A DNA stretch of 64,000 bases, taken from positions 744,001-808,000 of the forward strand of contig NZ_FNON01000005.1 of assembly GCF_900107045.1 (NCBI RefSeq). The letters run 5' to 3'. The translations under genes were made by a program, and so were the position numbers. Of the stretch, positions 8,860-18,255 are shown piece by piece. The notes under the pieces were generated by a model. The model did no database searches, was not told the DNA's origin, and saw only the letters and a program-made list of their open reading frames with translations. Positions within the stretch are counted from its first letter, which is position 1; every line of letters begins with the position of its first letter. The stretch is from Amycolatopsis xylanica (GTDB lineage Bacteria > Actinomycetota > Actinomycetes > Mycobacteriales > Pseudonocardiaceae).

Positions 8860-8956
8860 GGGCGCCTCCCAAAAGAATCTTTCACCCGGATGTCGAAACC
8901 GGATCGATGGCTTCTACACCGCTTACGAAAGAGGTACCGAAGCTTAGGAGATCATC

Positions 8957-9394
8957 ATGACCCAGGACGAGACCCGCATCCGCGAGATCTTCGCCGCCCA
9001 CGTCGCCGCGATGCGCGCCAAGGACGCCGACGCGCTCGTCGCCCGCTTCGCGCCGGACGCCGTGACCTTCACGCTGGCCCCGCCGCTGAGCAACTCCGGC
9101 GAGGCGGTCACGGACCCCGCGGGGGTGGGGGCGTGGCTCGCGGGCTTCACCGGCGAGATGGACTACGAGTTCCGTGACCTGGAGCTGGCGATCGGGGAGG
9201 ACGTCGCGTTCGCCCACGGCCTCACCCGGCTTTCGGCGACGCCGCAGGGGGACACCGAGCAGTTCGACCTGTGGTTCCGCGTGACGGTCGGCCTGCGCAA
9301 GATCGACGGCGAGTGGCTGGTCACGCACGAGCACCAGTCGACGCCGTTCTACATGGACGGGTCGTTCCGGGCCGCCGTCGACCTCAAGCCCTGA
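8957..9394 (+). CDS. SnoaL-like (NTF2-fold) protein
   Basis: 145 residues of the SgcJ/SnoaL-like family: an N-terminal helix (IREIFAAHVAAMRAKDADALVARFAPDAV) and beta strands ending WLVTHEHQSTPF. The cone-shaped NTF2 fold binds small hydrophobic ligands and is used by cyclases, isomerases and general stress proteins. AGGAG precedes the ATG. It is divergent from the YCII/sigma pair and could be one of its targets. No catalytic residues can be assigned with confidence. Confidence 0.75.
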   Translation: MTQDETRIREIFAAHVAAMRAKDADALVARFAPDAVTFTLAPPLSNSGEAVTDPAGVGAWLAGFTGEMDYEFRDLELAIGEDVAFAHGLTRLSATPQGDTEQFDLWFRVTVGLRKIDGEWLVTHEHQSTPFYMDGSFRAAVDLKP

Positions 9395-9397
9395 GGG

Positions 9398-9443
9398 GTC
9401 GTGAGTGTTCCGGCCGGTTAGAACCGGCCGGAACACTCACGAG
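9398..9443. terminator. 46-nt hairpin, copy 2 of 8
   Basis: GTCGTGAGTG with TTCCGGCC inner arm and loop TTAG. The last right-arm base is changed (CACGAG instead of CACGAC). It lies between convergent genes; the right arm supplies the TGA stop of the cellulase gene. Confidence 0.6.
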
Positions 9444-10384
9444 CCGGTGATGAGGCGGGTGGCGAGGTCGGGGCTGAAGGTCCCGGCCGGGATGCCCTTG
9501 CCGATGCCGCAGTCGCCGTCGGAATCGCCGGGCACCTTGGCCCAGACCAGCAGGTCCGCCCCGCCGCCGACCTGTGTCGGCGTGCCCAGCTTGCGGCCGG
9601 CCGGGTTGCACCACTCGCCGTTGGAGCCCTTGCCGTTGCGGCTGGTGTCGATCACGAACTGGGCCGGATGGCCGAGCGCGGCCGTCACCGACCGGCCGTA
9701 CGCGGCCGAGTCCGCGGTGGTGTGGAAGTTCGACACGTTGATCGTGAAGCCACGGATCGAGCGCACGCCGACCGCGTCGAGCCGCTGCGCCATCGTCGCG
9801 GCCGGGATCCAGGTCGCGTTGCCGCCGTCCATGTACGCCCAGGTGTTCGGCGCCTTCTCGGCGAACTGGGTGGCGGCGTACCGCAGCAGGTCGAGACGCG
9901 TCTGGCGGTCGGCGGCGGGGAGGCAGTCGAGCTGGGCGAGCGCGTCGGGCTCGATGATCACGACCGCCGGCTTGCCGCCGATGCCCGCGGCGAAGTTCGA
10001 GATCCACGTCCGGTAGGCCTCGGGACTGCCCGCGCCGCCGCCGGAGTGGCCGCCGCAGTCGCGGCCGGGGACGTTGTACGCGACCAGGATCGGCAGCTTG
10101 TCCGCGACGTCGGCGGCGTAGGTGAACGCGTCGACCGACGTGCGGATGTCGCCGCTCCAGTTGCCGAACCACCGCGCGCCCGGCTTCGACGCGATCGCCG
10201 ACTTGATCGAGGCCGCACGCGGGTCGCCCGCGTGGTCACGGACCCAGACGGCCGGGTTCGAGCCGGGGTCGACGTAGAAACCGTTGGTCTTCTCCAGCGG
10301 GTTGCCCGCCGCGAAGGCGGTCCCCGGTGCTTGCAGGCCGGTGATCAGGACGGCCGCGACGGCCAGTCGGGTCAGCGTTCGCAT
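9437..10384 (-). CDS. Secreted glycoside hydrolase family 6 (endoglucanase-type cellulase)
   Basis: 315 residues with a Sec signal peptide (MRTLTRLAVAAVLITGL ... AFAA). GH6 hydrolases invert at beta-1,4-glucosidic bonds using Asp acids. Family signatures are seen in order: LVAYNVPGRDCGGHSGGGA, VVIIEPDALAQLDC with the acid Asp, AYMDGGNATW, FVIDTSRNGKGSNGEWCNP and WAKVPGDSDGDC. There is no carbohydrate-binding module, so this is a catalytic-domain-only enzyme. The ATG at 10384 is chosen because it begins a perfect signal peptide; the open frame extends far upstream without coding character. Its stop codon lies within a hairpin. Confidence 0.92.
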   Translation of the reverse strand: MRTLTRLAVAAVLITGLQAPGTAFAAGNPLEKTNGFYVDPGSNPAVWVRDHAGDPRAASIKSAIASKPGARWFGNWSGDIRTSVDAFTYAADVADKLPILVAYNVPGRDCGGHSGGGAGSPEAYRTWISNFAAGIGGKPAVVIIEPDALAQLDCLPAADRQTRLDLLRYAATQFAEKAPNTWAYMDGGNATWIPAATMAQRLDAVGVRSIRGFTINVSNFHTTADSAAYGRSVTAALGHPAQFVIDTSRNGKGSNGEWCNPAGRKLGTPTQVGGGADLLVWAKVPGDSDGDCGIGKGIPAGTFSPDLATRLITGS

Positions 10385-10428
10385 GCGCCGAGGGTGCGGG
10401 CCCGGCGTACACGAACCGTACAAAAGCG

Positions 10429-10926
10429 TCAGCGGCTGCGGGACTCGAGGATCGCCGCGCGCCGGGCGAGCCGGTGGCGCCTGCGGATCTCCGCCTCGGC
10501 GAACCGGCGCTTCTCCTCGGGCGTCTCGGGCAGCACCGGCGGGACGGAACGGGGCTTGCCGTCGCTGTCGATGGCGACCATCACCAGGTACGCGGTCGCG
10601 ACGTGCACGGCGGGCACGGTCGCGTCCCAGCGGTCGGCCTCGACGCGCACGCCGACCTCCATCGAGGTGGCGCCCGCCCAGTTGACCTGGGCGCGCAGGT
10701 GGACCACGTCGCCGACCCGGACCGGGGTGAGGAAGAGCATCTCGTCCATGGACGCGGTCACCGCCGCACCGCCGGAATGCCGCGCGGCGACGACACCGGC
10801 CGCGTCGTCGACGAGCTTCATCATCACCCCGCCGTGCACGGTGCCCAGCAGGTTGGTGTCGGTGTTGGCCATGATGTGCGACAGGGTCAGCCTGGCGGCG
10901 TCGGTGGGTAGCCCGGAGTGGTTCAC
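10429..10926 (-). CDS. Hotdog-fold acyl-CoA thioesterase
   Basis: About 165 residues. The block NTNLLGTVHGG-type signature is present as TDTNLLGTVHGGVMMKLVDDAAG, followed by a second-strand block (MLFLTPVRVGDVVHLRAQV), typical of cytosolic YciA-like acyl-CoA hydrolases. The GTG at 10926 (VNHSGLPTDAARLTLSH) matches the usual N-terminus of the family; an upstream TTG at 10971 would add 15 residues. A basic C-terminal tail (EKRRFAEAEIRRRHRLARRA) is common in actinobacterial members. The preferred chain length is unknown. Confidence 0.85.
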   Translation of the reverse strand: MNHSGLPTDAARLTLSHIMANTDTNLLGTVHGGVMMKLVDDAAGVVAARHSGGAAVTASMDEMLFLTPVRVGDVVHLRAQVNWAGATSMEVGVRVEADRWDATVPAVHVATAYLVMVAIDSDGKPRSVPPVLPETPEEKRRFAEAEIRRRHRLARRAAILESRSR

Positions 10927-11069
10927 GAGGCTGACGGTAGCCGAGGCGTGTTTTACGCTGATACGGGGCAAATGCGGACTGTGTCACTCCCAGTGGGCAC
11001 TCGGTGTCAACAGCTGCATACATGGGTTAGCATCCGCCCGTACTGGCCGCCGACCGCCGGGGAGAAGCA

Positions 11070-12038
11070 GTGCTGCGTATCCACTTCACCGAAGCGGACC
11101 TGTCCCGGATCGAGCTCGCGCCGTCCGCGGACCCGATGTGGGAACTGCTGCTGAGCTCGTACCGGCTGCGCAGGCCCGAAGGCGCGCCGGTGTTCGGGCG
11201 CTGGCGTGACAGCACCCGCGCGGTGCTGCCGCCGAACGGCCGCGCGCTGCTGGACCTGATCCCCTCGCACGGGTACTGCCCGGACTTCCTCACCCCGCCC
11301 GCCACGGTCGCCACGATCGACGAGGGCATCGACGCGCTCGCCGCCACGCCCGCCGAGGACGTCCGTGAGGACCTGGCGGAGCTCGCGAAGGACCACCGGC
11401 TGCCGCAGTGGGCCGATCGGGTGAGCGACGGCGACGTCCGCGTGCTCGGCACGGCCGTGCGTGACTACTTCCAGCGCGGGATCGCGCCGCACTGGAAGCA
11501 CATCACCAAGGTTGTCGGCCGCGATCTGTCGCGGCGGAATGAGACGCTGCAGGTCGCCGGGCCGGGCAGGCTGCTCTCGACGCTGCACCCGGCGGCGCGC
11601 TGGCGTGCGCCGGTGCTGGAGGTCGAGTTCCCGGTCGACCAGGACCTGCACCTGAACGGCCGGGGGCTGCGGCTGATCCCGGCGTTCTTCTGCATGGGCA
11701 TGCCGACCACGTACAAGAACCCGAAGCTGCCGCCGGTGCTGGTCTACTCGGTCGGCCACTGGACGGCGCTCGGCGCCAAGCGCGCGGAGGACACGGGCGC
11801 CGCGGTGCAGGCGCTGATCGGGGAGACCAGGGCCCGGATCCTGCGCACGCTCGCCGAGGAGGACCTCAACACCACCGACCTGGCGCGGCGGCTCAAGATC
11901 GCCCCGGCGACGGCGAGTGAGCACGCGTCCGTGCTCCGCCAGGCCGGGCTGATCGAGAGCAGGCACCGCGGCCGGTCGACCATGCATCGTGCCTCACCGC
12001 TGGGGCTGCAGCTGCTGCTGGGGCCCATGGCCCGGTGA
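11070..12038 (+). CDS. ArsR-like winged-helix transcriptional regulator with N-terminal DUF5937-type domain
   Basis: 322 residues. The C-terminal 70 residues form an ArsR-type winged helix (GETRARILRTLAEEDLNTTDLARRLKIAPATASEHASVLRQAGLI). The N-terminal 240 residues match the long all-actinobacterial domain often joined to such HTHs (IHFTEADLSRIELAPSADPMWELLLSSYRL). The start is GTG 11070, close after GGGGAG. It is divergent from the thioesterase gene and 91 nt upstream of the next regulator gene. Targets and ligand are unknown. Confidence 0.8.
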   Translation: MLRIHFTEADLSRIELAPSADPMWELLLSSYRLRRPEGAPVFGRWRDSTRAVLPPNGRALLDLIPSHGYCPDFLTPPATVATIDEGIDALAATPAEDVREDLAELAKDHRLPQWADRVSDGDVRVLGTAVRDYFQRGIAPHWKHITKVVGRDLSRRNETLQVAGPGRLLSTLHPAARWRAPVLEVEFPVDQDLHLNGRGLRLIPAFFCMGMPTTYKNPKLPPVLVYSVGHWTALGAKRAEDTGAAVQALIGETRARILRTLAEEDLNTTDLARRLKIAPATASEHASVLRQAGLIESRHRGRSTMHRASPLGLQLLLGPMAR

Positions 12039-12129
12039 CCATTCGGCCCCGGCCGAACGTTGTTGACGGCCTGGCAATTCCGCTGGAAGGTGACGCATAG
12101 TCACCACCGCGGAGAGGAAGTACCCAGCG

Positions 12130-12795
12130 ATGACGAATCCTTCCGAGGATTCCGGGCCACGCGTCCGTACCCTGCTCGCCGAGCACGACCCGATCTCCGG
12201 GCACTTCGTCGAGGGCGTGCTCAGCGCCGGTCAGGGCCTCTCGGTCGTCGCGGTGGTGGACAGTCACCGCCCGATCGCCGACTGGCCGCTCGGGCAGGCC
12301 GACGTGGTCGTGCTCGGGCTCGGGCACGGTGACTTCCTGCTCGGCGTGGTCCGTGAGCTCGCCGGGCGCGGCATCCCGGTGCTGGTGCTCGGGATGGACT
12401 GGACCCGGCGCGGGCTCGACAACGCGCTCGCCGCGGGCGCGTCCGGCTGCCTGGTGAAGAACACCGAACTCGACGGCGTGGTCAGCGGGGTGCACGCCGT
12501 CGCGGCCGGGAACCGGGTGCTGTCGCCGGAACTGCTCGAGCTGTACGTTCCGCGCGCGGAGTCATCGCCGCGCGCGGAGGTCGTGCTGAAGCTCAGCGAC
12601 CGCGAGCGCGAAGTCTTGACGTTGCTCGGCCAAGGCATGTCGACGGCCGAGGCCGCGAAGCTGTGCGGCGTCTCGAACGCGACCATCAAAAGCCATGTCT
12701 CGCACGCGCTCACGAAACTCGGCGCGCGCAACCGGCTCGAAGCCGTGCTCATGATCAGGGACTCGTTCGTTCCCGCACGCCGTCCTGCCGTGTAA
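12130..12795 (+). CDS. LuxR-type response regulator with degenerate receiver domain
   Basis: 221 residues. The C-terminal LuxR HTH is intact (KLSDREREVLTLLGQGMSTAEAAKLCG). The receiver-like N-terminus lacks key residues: the acidic pair is EHD (residues 18-20) and the phospho-acceptor position in ADVVVLGLGHGD is Gly instead of Asp, while the later Lys (GCLVKN) remains. Such atypical receivers usually act without phosphorylation. Its position 90 nt before the indigoidine synthetase gene, same strand, suggests it is that gene's specific activator. Confidence 0.82.
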   Translation: MTNPSEDSGPRVRTLLAEHDPISGHFVEGVLSAGQGLSVVAVVDSHRPIADWPLGQADVVVLGLGHGDFLLGVVRELAGRGIPVLVLGMDWTRRGLDNALAAGASGCLVKNTELDGVVSGVHAVAAGNRVLSPELLELYVPRAESSPRAEVVLKLSDREREVLTLLGQGMSTAEAAKLCGVSNATIKSHVSHALTKLGARNRLEAVLMIRDSFVPARRPAV

Positions 12796-12885
12796 ACGCG
12801 GATAGCCGATCGATAGTCGATCGGAAGTCGCGCTCCTTAGGTTTGCCGCAACTTGTCTCAGCGGCCTTGACCGAGGGAGCCGAAC

Positions 12886-15800
12886 GTGAACCAGGCGAAG
12901 CAGGTCCTCGCGCCGGATGAGGTGGCACTGGTCACCCGGAAGTTCAACGCGACCGAGGTGCCGGTCGACACGCGATGTCTGCCGGATCTGCTCCGGGAGC
13001 AGGCCCGAATACGGCCGGACGCGGTCGCGATCCGGTACGAGGACGAGTCGCTGACCTTCCGCGAGCTGGTGGCGCGTGCGGAGGCGCTGGCAGGCGCCCT
13101 GCTGGAGTCCGGTGTGGACGGCAGTGCGGGCCTGTTCGCCGAGCCGTCGCTCGAGCTGCCGGTGGGCGCGTGGGGGATCCTGTTCGCCGGAGCCGCGTAT
13201 CTGCCGCTTTCGCCGGAATATCCCGAAGAACGCCTGCGGTACATGATCGAGGACCATGGCGTCGGCGTGATCCTCACGCAGCCTGGGCTGGTCGCGCGCG
13301 CGACGGAACTCGCGCCGGGCGCGCGCGTGGTCACGTTCGAGGGCTCGGGGGAGCGGCGGGTTCCGGTGTCGGCCGACGACCTGGCGTACGTCATCTACAC
13401 CTCCGGCAGCACGGGCAAGCCGAAGGGCGTGATGGTCGACCACCGCGCCATCGTCAACCAGATGCGCTGGCTGCAGCGCGTCCAGTGCCTGGACGAAAGC
13501 CGTGTCGTGCTGCAGAAGACGCCGATGAGCTTCGACGCCGCGCAGTGGGAGATCCTCGCGCCCTGCGTCGGCGCCCAGGTCGTCGTCGGCGGACCCGGCG
13601 CCTATCGCGACCCGGACAGGCTGCTCGCGCTGATCCGGCGTTACGACGTGACGACCATCCAATGTGTACCGACGCTGTTGCAGGCCTTAGTGGACACCGA
13701 GGAACTGTCCACTTGCGACTCACTGCGGCAGGTTTTCAGTGGTGGCGAGGCATTGTCGAAGGCGCTGGCGCTCGAATGCGTGACGGCGTTGCCGGACTGC
13801 GCGCTGGTCAACCTGTACGGCCCCACCGAATGCACGATCAACTCGTCCGCGCACACGGTCGATCGCGACGCGCTGGCCGAGGGGCCGCCGACGATCTCGA
13901 TCGGCGCGCCCGTGGACAACACGCAGTACTACATCTTGGACGAGCGCCGGGAGCCGGTCGCCGTCGGCGAGGTCGGGGAGCTGTACGTCGGCGGGATCCA
14001 GCTCGCGCGCGGGTATCTGCGCCGGCCCGACCTGACCGGGGAACGGTTCATCGACAACCCGTTCCAGGCGGATTTCGGGTATTCCCGGCTCTATCGCACC
14101 GGCGATCTGGGGTACTGGAACGCGGACGGCACCGTGCAGTTCGTCGGCCGGACCGACAACCAGGTGAAACTGCGCGGGTTCCGGGTCGAGCTGGACGAGA
14201 TCCGGCTCGCGATCGAGAACCACGAGTGGGTCAAGAACGCCGCGGTCGTGGTGAAGGACGGTGGCCGCTTCCAAGAGCTCATCGCGTTCATCGAGCTGAA
14301 TCCCAAGGAGGCCGCGCTGATGGACCAGGGCAACCACGGCGCCCATCACCAGTCCAAGCAGAGCAAGCTGCAGATCAAGGCGCAGCTGGCGAACAGTGGT
14401 TGCCGCGACGCGGCTTCGCTGAGCGGCAAGCCGGTGGTCGACCTGCGCGGCTGGATGCCCACGCCGGAACAGCGCCGCCGTGTGTTCGCGCGCAAGACGT
14501 ACCGCTTCTTCGAGGGCGGCACGTTCCTCAAAGCGGACATCCTGAAGTTGTTGGACTCACAGGTCGGCGGCGTCGACCCGCGTGCGGTCGGGGATCTCGA
14601 TTTCGCCGAATTCGGGGAAATACTGCGGTATTTCGGCCAGTTCCAGAGCAACGAGCGGCTGCTGCCGAAGTACGGTTACGCGTCGCCGGGCTCGCTGTAC
14701 GCGACGCAGATGTACTTCGAGCTGAACGCTTTCGGCCTGCGGCCCGGGTTCTACTACTACCAGCCGGTGCTGCACCAGCTGATCCTGATCGAGTCGGCGA
14801 CCGTCCCGGCGGCCACGGTGAAGGTCCACTTCATCGGCAAGAAGCAGGCCATCGAGCCGGTGTACAAGAACAACATCCAAGAGGTGCTCGAGATCGAGGC
14901 CGGTCACATGGTCGGGCTGTTCGAGGAAATCTTGCCCGAGCACGGCTTCGACATGCGCGCGGCACCGCTCGCGCCCGAGGTCAAGTCCATTGTGGAATGC
15001 CCGGAGGAGGACTACTACCTCGGCGCCTTCGAGGTGATCCCGTATTCCGGGCCGCGCCCGGACGACGCGCTCGACGTCTACGTCCAGTCGCATCCGGGAC
15101 GTGTCGCCGACCTGCCCGCCGGGCAGTACCGGTACGCCGACGGCGACCTGCATCGGGTGTCGGGCGAACTCGTGCTGAAGAAGCACGTGATCGCGATCAA
15201 CCAGCAGGTCTACGAGCGGGCGAGCATCGGGATCTCGCTGGTGGCCAGGGGCGAGTCGTGGCGCAGCTACGTCGACCTCGGCCGGAAGCTGCACCACCTG
15301 CAGATGAACGAGCTCAACTTCGGCTTCATGTCCGCGGGCTACAGCTCGAAGACCGGCAACGACCTCCCGTCGGCACGACGGCTGGACGGCATTCTCGGCA
15401 CCCGCAACCCGTCGTACTTCTCCGTCGGCGGGAAGGTCAGCGACGAGCAGGTCCGCGCGATGGGGATGAAAGAGGACGTGGTCCACATGAAGGGCCCGAC
15501 CGAGCTGATCCGCGACGATCTCCTCACCTGCCTGCCCGACTACATGATGCCGAACCGGGTCGTCGTGCTGGATCGGCTCCCCTTGACGGTCAACGGGAAG
15601 ATCGACTCGATCGCACTGTCCAACTGGGACATCGCCGACGTCGCGGACCGTCCGTTCGTGGCGCCCCGCTCGCTGACCGAGGCCAGGATCGCGGGTATCT
15701 GGACGAAGGTCATGCGCCGCGACACCGTCTCGGTGCTGGACGACTTCTTCGAGTCCGGTGGCAACTCGCTGATCGCGGTCGCGCTGGTGAACAAGATCAA

Positions 15801-16662
15801 CAAGGAGTTCAGGACCATGCTGCCGCTGCAGGTGGTCTTCGAGGCGCCCACGGTGGAGAAGCTCGCCACGCTGGTCGACTGCGGCGACGGCCGGACCTGC
15901 TCACGCCTGGTCCGGCTGCGCTCGGAGGGGTCGGGCTCGCCGATCTTCTGCTGGCCAGGACTGGGTGGCTACGCGATGAATCTGCGCACGCTGGCCGGCA
16001 AGATCGACCGCCCGTTCCTGGGCGTGCAGGCGTACGGGATCAACGCGGGGGAGACCCCGTACCGCACGATCCGGGAGATGGCCGCGGCCGACGTCGAGGT
16101 CATCAGGCGTCTCCAGCCGTCCGGTCCGTACACGCTGTGGGGCTACTCGTTCGGCGCGCGCGTCGCGTTCGAATCCGCTTACCAGCTGGAGCTTGCGGGC
16201 GAGCAGGTCGACCATCTCTTCCTGCTCGCCCCGGGCGCGCCGCGCGTGCGCGCCGGTTCGGAGGCGTACCTGACGATCCTGTACTCGGTCTTCGCGGGGA
16301 GCATCACCGGGCCGCTGCTGGACGAATGCCTCCGCACGGTCGACGACGACGAGTCGTTCGTCGCGTTCATCAGCGCCCGCTTCGACGGCCTCGACCCGGA
16401 CCTGGTCCGCCGGATCGTCCGGGTGGTGCGGCAGACGTACCAGTTCAAGTACGTCTTCAGCGAACTCGCCGAACGCCGGATCTCCGCCCCGGTCACGATC
16501 TTCAAGGCGCGCGGCGACGACTACTCGTTCATCGAGAACAGCTCGGGTTACTCCGCGGTCGCGCCCACGGTGATCGACGTCGACGCCGATCACTACAGCA
16601 TGCTCAAGGACCCCGGCATCGACGCGCTCGTCAAGGCCATCGCAGGCCGCCTCACCCCGTGA
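12886..16662 (+). CDS. indC: Indigoidine (blue pigment) synthetase, single-module NRPS A-Ox-T-TE
   Basis: 1258 residues. The adenylation domain starts at the N-terminus (A3 motif YTSGSTGKPKG near 169-180). A nitroreductase/SagB-like flavin oxidase segment (about 490-850) is inserted before A10 (PLTVNGKIDS, Lys near 905). The carrier Ser is near 961 in FFESGGNSLIA, and the thioesterase nucleophile near Ser1088 in WGYSFGARVAF. This order is that of BpsA/IndC, which activates, oxidises and cyclises two L-glutamines to indigoidine. A 4'-phosphopantetheinyl transferase must act in trans. It is preceded by a regulator and followed by a tautomerase. Specificity for glutamine is inferred from architecture, not from the binding-pocket code. 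Confidence 0.93.
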   Translation: MNQAKQVLAPDEVALVTRKFNATEVPVDTRCLPDLLREQARIRPDAVAIRYEDESLTFRELVARAEALAGALLESGVDGSAGLFAEPSLELPVGAWGILFAGAAYLPLSPEYPEERLRYMIEDHGVGVILTQPGLVARATELAPGARVVTFEGSGERRVPVSADDLAYVIYTSGSTGKPKGVMVDHRAIVNQMRWLQRVQCLDESRVVLQKTPMSFDAAQWEILAPCVGAQVVVGGPGAYRDPDRLLALIRRYDVTTIQCVPTLLQALVDTEELSTCDSLRQVFSGGEALSKALALECVTALPDCALVNLYGPTECTINSSAHTVDRDALAEGPPTISIGAPVDNTQYYILDERREPVAVGEVGELYVGGIQLARGYLRRPDLTGERFIDNPFQADFGYSRLYRTGDLGYWNADGTVQFVGRTDNQVKLRGFRVELDEIRLAIENHEWVKNAAVVVKDGGRFQELIAFIELNPKEAALMDQGNHGAHHQSKQSKLQIKAQLANSGCRDAASLSGKPVVDLRGWMPTPEQRRRVFARKTYRFFEGGTFLKADILKLLDSQVGGVDPRAVGDLDFAEFGEILRYFGQFQSNERLLPKYGYASPGSLYATQMYFELNAFGLRPGFYYYQPVLHQLILIESATVPAATVKVHFIGKKQAIEPVYKNNIQEVLEIEAGHMVGLFEEILPEHGFDMRAAPLAPEVKSIVECPEEDYYLGAFEVIPYSGPRPDDALDVYVQSHPGRVADLPAGQYRYADGDLHRVSGELVLKKHVIAINQQVYERASIGISLVARGESWRSYVDLGRKLHHLQMNELNFGFMSAGYSSKTGNDLPSARRLDGILGTRNPSYFSVGGKVSDEQVRAMGMKEDVVHMKGPTELIRDDLLTCLPDYMMPNRVVVLDRLPLTVNGKIDSIALSNWDIADVADRPFVAPRSLTEARIAGIWTKVMRRDTVSVLDDFFESGGNSLIAVALVNKINKEFRTMLPLQVVFEAPTVEKLATLVDCGDGRTCSRLVRLRSEGSGSPIFCWPGLGGYAMNLRTLAGKIDRPFLGVQAYGINAGETPYRTIREMAAADVEVIRRLQPSGPYTLWGYSFGARVAFESAYQLELAGEQVDHLFLLAPGAPRVRAGSEAYLTILYSVFAGSITGPLLDECLRTVDDDESFVAFISARFDGLDPDLVRRIVRVVRQTYQFKYVFSELAERRISAPVTIFKARGDDYSFIENSSGYSAVAPTVIDVDADHYSMLKDPGIDALVKAIAGRLTP

Positions 16663-16693
16663 AACCCACTGAAACCCACTGAAGGAGAAAGTC

Positions 16694-16918
16694 ATGCCGC
16701 ACGTCAGCATCAAGCACTTCCCGGCCCCGCTCACCAACGACCGCGAAGCGGCGCTGGTCTCGGCGGTCACCAAGGCGGTCACCGACGCCTTCGGCTGCGA
16801 CGAAGGCGTCGTCTCGATCGCCGTCGAGGCGGTCTCGCCGGAGTCGTGGAACGACCGCGTCTACCTGCCGGAGATCGTTGCCCGCAAAGAGCTTCTCCGC
16901 AAGACCCCGAATTACTAG
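16694..16918 (+). CDS. 4-oxalocrotonate tautomerase-family protein
   Basis: 74 residues beginning MPHVSIKHFP. After Met removal, Pro1 would be the catalytic base of this superfamily. The sequence continues with LVSAVTKAVTDAFG and VVSIAVEAVSPESWNDRVY as in YdcE/PptA-like members. It is preceded by GAAGGAGAA and lies 31 nt after the pigment synthetase, so it is probably cotranscribed. A keto-enol role in pigment formation or breakdown is a guess. Its TAG stop lies in the left arm of a 54-nt perfect palindrome. Confidence 0.85.
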   Translation: MPHVSIKHFPAPLTNDREAALVSAVTKAVTDAFGCDEGVVSIAVEAVSPESWNDRVYLPEIVARKELLRKTPNY

Positions 16919-16967
16919 TCGTGAGTGGTATGGCCGGTTCTAACCGGCCATACCACTCACGACTAGT
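16914..16967. terminator. 46-nt hairpin, copy 3 of 8, extended to a perfect 54-nt palindrome
   Basis: Inner arm GTATGGCC and loop TTCT. The arms are extended by ACTA/TAGT to a perfect inverted repeat. It overlaps the stop codon of the tautomerase gene and is the best preserved copy in the window. Confidence 0.65.
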
Positions 16968-17122
16968 ACACCCGGGAGGAGGGCTCGCGGTGCGCGTGTG
17001 AGTAGAGATCTTTCCACGGGAATCACCCCGTCGTGTGGACGAGGATGCCGACCGGTCGAATCTGGCCCAGTATCTGGGGTGCGTTCCGGTCCCTCACGTC
17101 GCACACTAGGGGAAGGACGCCC

Positions 17123-18193
17123 ATGGACACCCCGGTCGCTTCGCTGGAGCTGGAAGTCATCCACCAAGCGGTCGAAAAGCACCTGGCGCGGTTCTTCAAC
17201 GCCAAGGCCCGCGAACCCGCCGACGCCCACCTGACCGACCTGAGGATCCCGCAGACGCTCGGTGAGTTCGTGTTCGCGGGTGGCAAGCGCCTGCGGCCCG
17301 CGCTGTGCGTGCTCGGCTGGCAGTCGGCCGGTGGCTCCGGCGGGTTCGACGCGGTGATCGCGACCGCGGCCTCGCTCGAGCTGTTCCACGCCTTCGCGCT
17401 CATCCACGACGATGTCATGGATGAAAGTGACATCCGCCGTGGGCAGCCGACACTGCACCGGATCCTCGCCGGGCGGCACGCGGACCGGCCGGACCCCGAC
17501 CGGCTGGGCGCCAACGCCGGGATCCTGTTCGGCGATCTCGCGCTGAGCTGGACCGACGAGATCCTGTACGGCGCGTCGCTCACCCCCGAGCAACGGCGGG
17601 CCGTCGCGCCGATCCTGTTCGCGATGCGCACCGAGGTGATGTACGGGCAGTATCTCGACCTGCTCGCGACCGGGCGCCCGACGACCGATCTCGGGCACGC
17701 GATGCTGATCGCGCGCCTGAAGACCGCCAAGTACACGATCGAGCGGCCGCTGCACCTCGGCGCCGCGCTGGCAGGCGGGGACAAGGCGCTGCTGCGCGGG
17801 CTCACCGCGTTCGCGATCCCGGTCGGCGAGGCGTTCCAGCTGCGCGACGACCTGCTGGGCGTCTACGGCGACCCCGGCGAGACCGGGAAGTCCACAGTGG
17901 ATGATCTGCGGTCCGGCAAGCACACGGTGCTGATGGCACTCGCGCTCGCGCGCGCGGAACCGGCCGACAAAAGGCTTTTGCGGTTCCTGGTCGGTGATCC
18001 CGAGCTGACCGAAGTGGACGCGGCGCGGGTTCGTGCGGTGCTCGACGCGACCGGCGCCCGGTCCTCGGTCGAGCGGATGATCGCCACCCGGTGCCGCCGC
18101 GGCGAACGCGCGCTCACCGGACTGGACCTGCCGCCCGCGGTGACCGCCGCGTTGCGTGAGTTCGCGCGGCGGGCGGCGGTCCGCATCTCGTGA
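17123..18193 (+). CDS. Trans-isoprenyl diphosphate synthase (FPP/GGPP type)
   Basis: 356 residues. It condenses IPP with allylic diphosphates using Mg2+. The first Asp-rich motif is LIHDDVMDESD and the second is FQLRDDLLGVYGD; GGKRLRPAL near the N-terminus binds IPP. The ATG at 17123 follows GGGGAAGGAC; an in-frame extension upstream lacks an RBS and overlaps the promoter region. Length and motifs fit a short-chain enzyme (C15-C20); the exact chain length cannot be told. No terpene cyclase is adjacent. DXS-like and IspH-like genes lie 9-12 kb downstream. Confidence 0.9.
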   Translation: MDTPVASLELEVIHQAVEKHLARFFNAKAREPADAHLTDLRIPQTLGEFVFAGGKRLRPALCVLGWQSAGGSGGFDAVIATAASLELFHAFALIHDDVMDESDIRRGQPTLHRILAGRHADRPDPDRLGANAGILFGDLALSWTDEILYGASLTPEQRRAVAPILFAMRTEVMYGQYLDLLATGRPTTDLGHAMLIARLKTAKYTIERPLHLGAALAGGDKALLRGLTAFAIPVGEAFQLRDDLLGVYGDPGETGKSTVDDLRSGKHTVLMALALARAEPADKRLLRFLVGDPELTEVDAARVRAVLDATGARSSVERMIATRCRRGERALTGLDLPPAVTAALREFARRAAVRIS

Positions 18194-18201
18194 GTCCGGC
18201 G

Positions 18202-18253
18202 CCCGGGATAAAGCCCGCTTTATCCCGCGGAGTTAAGCCCGCTTTATCCCGGG
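18202..18253. terminator. Palindrome built on GGGATAAAGC/GCTTTATCCC
   Basis: Outer arms CCCGGGATAAAGC and GCTTTATCCCGGG are perfect complements, with a further GCTTTATCCC in the middle that allows two alternative foldings. It lies between convergent genes. The 22-nt core recurs at 52619-52640. Confidence 0.55.
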
Positions 18254-18255
18254 TG

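Noticed and set aside
12886..16662. Generic multimodular NRPS fragment
   Set aside because: The oxidase insert before A10 and the T-TE end match the complete single-module indigoidine type.
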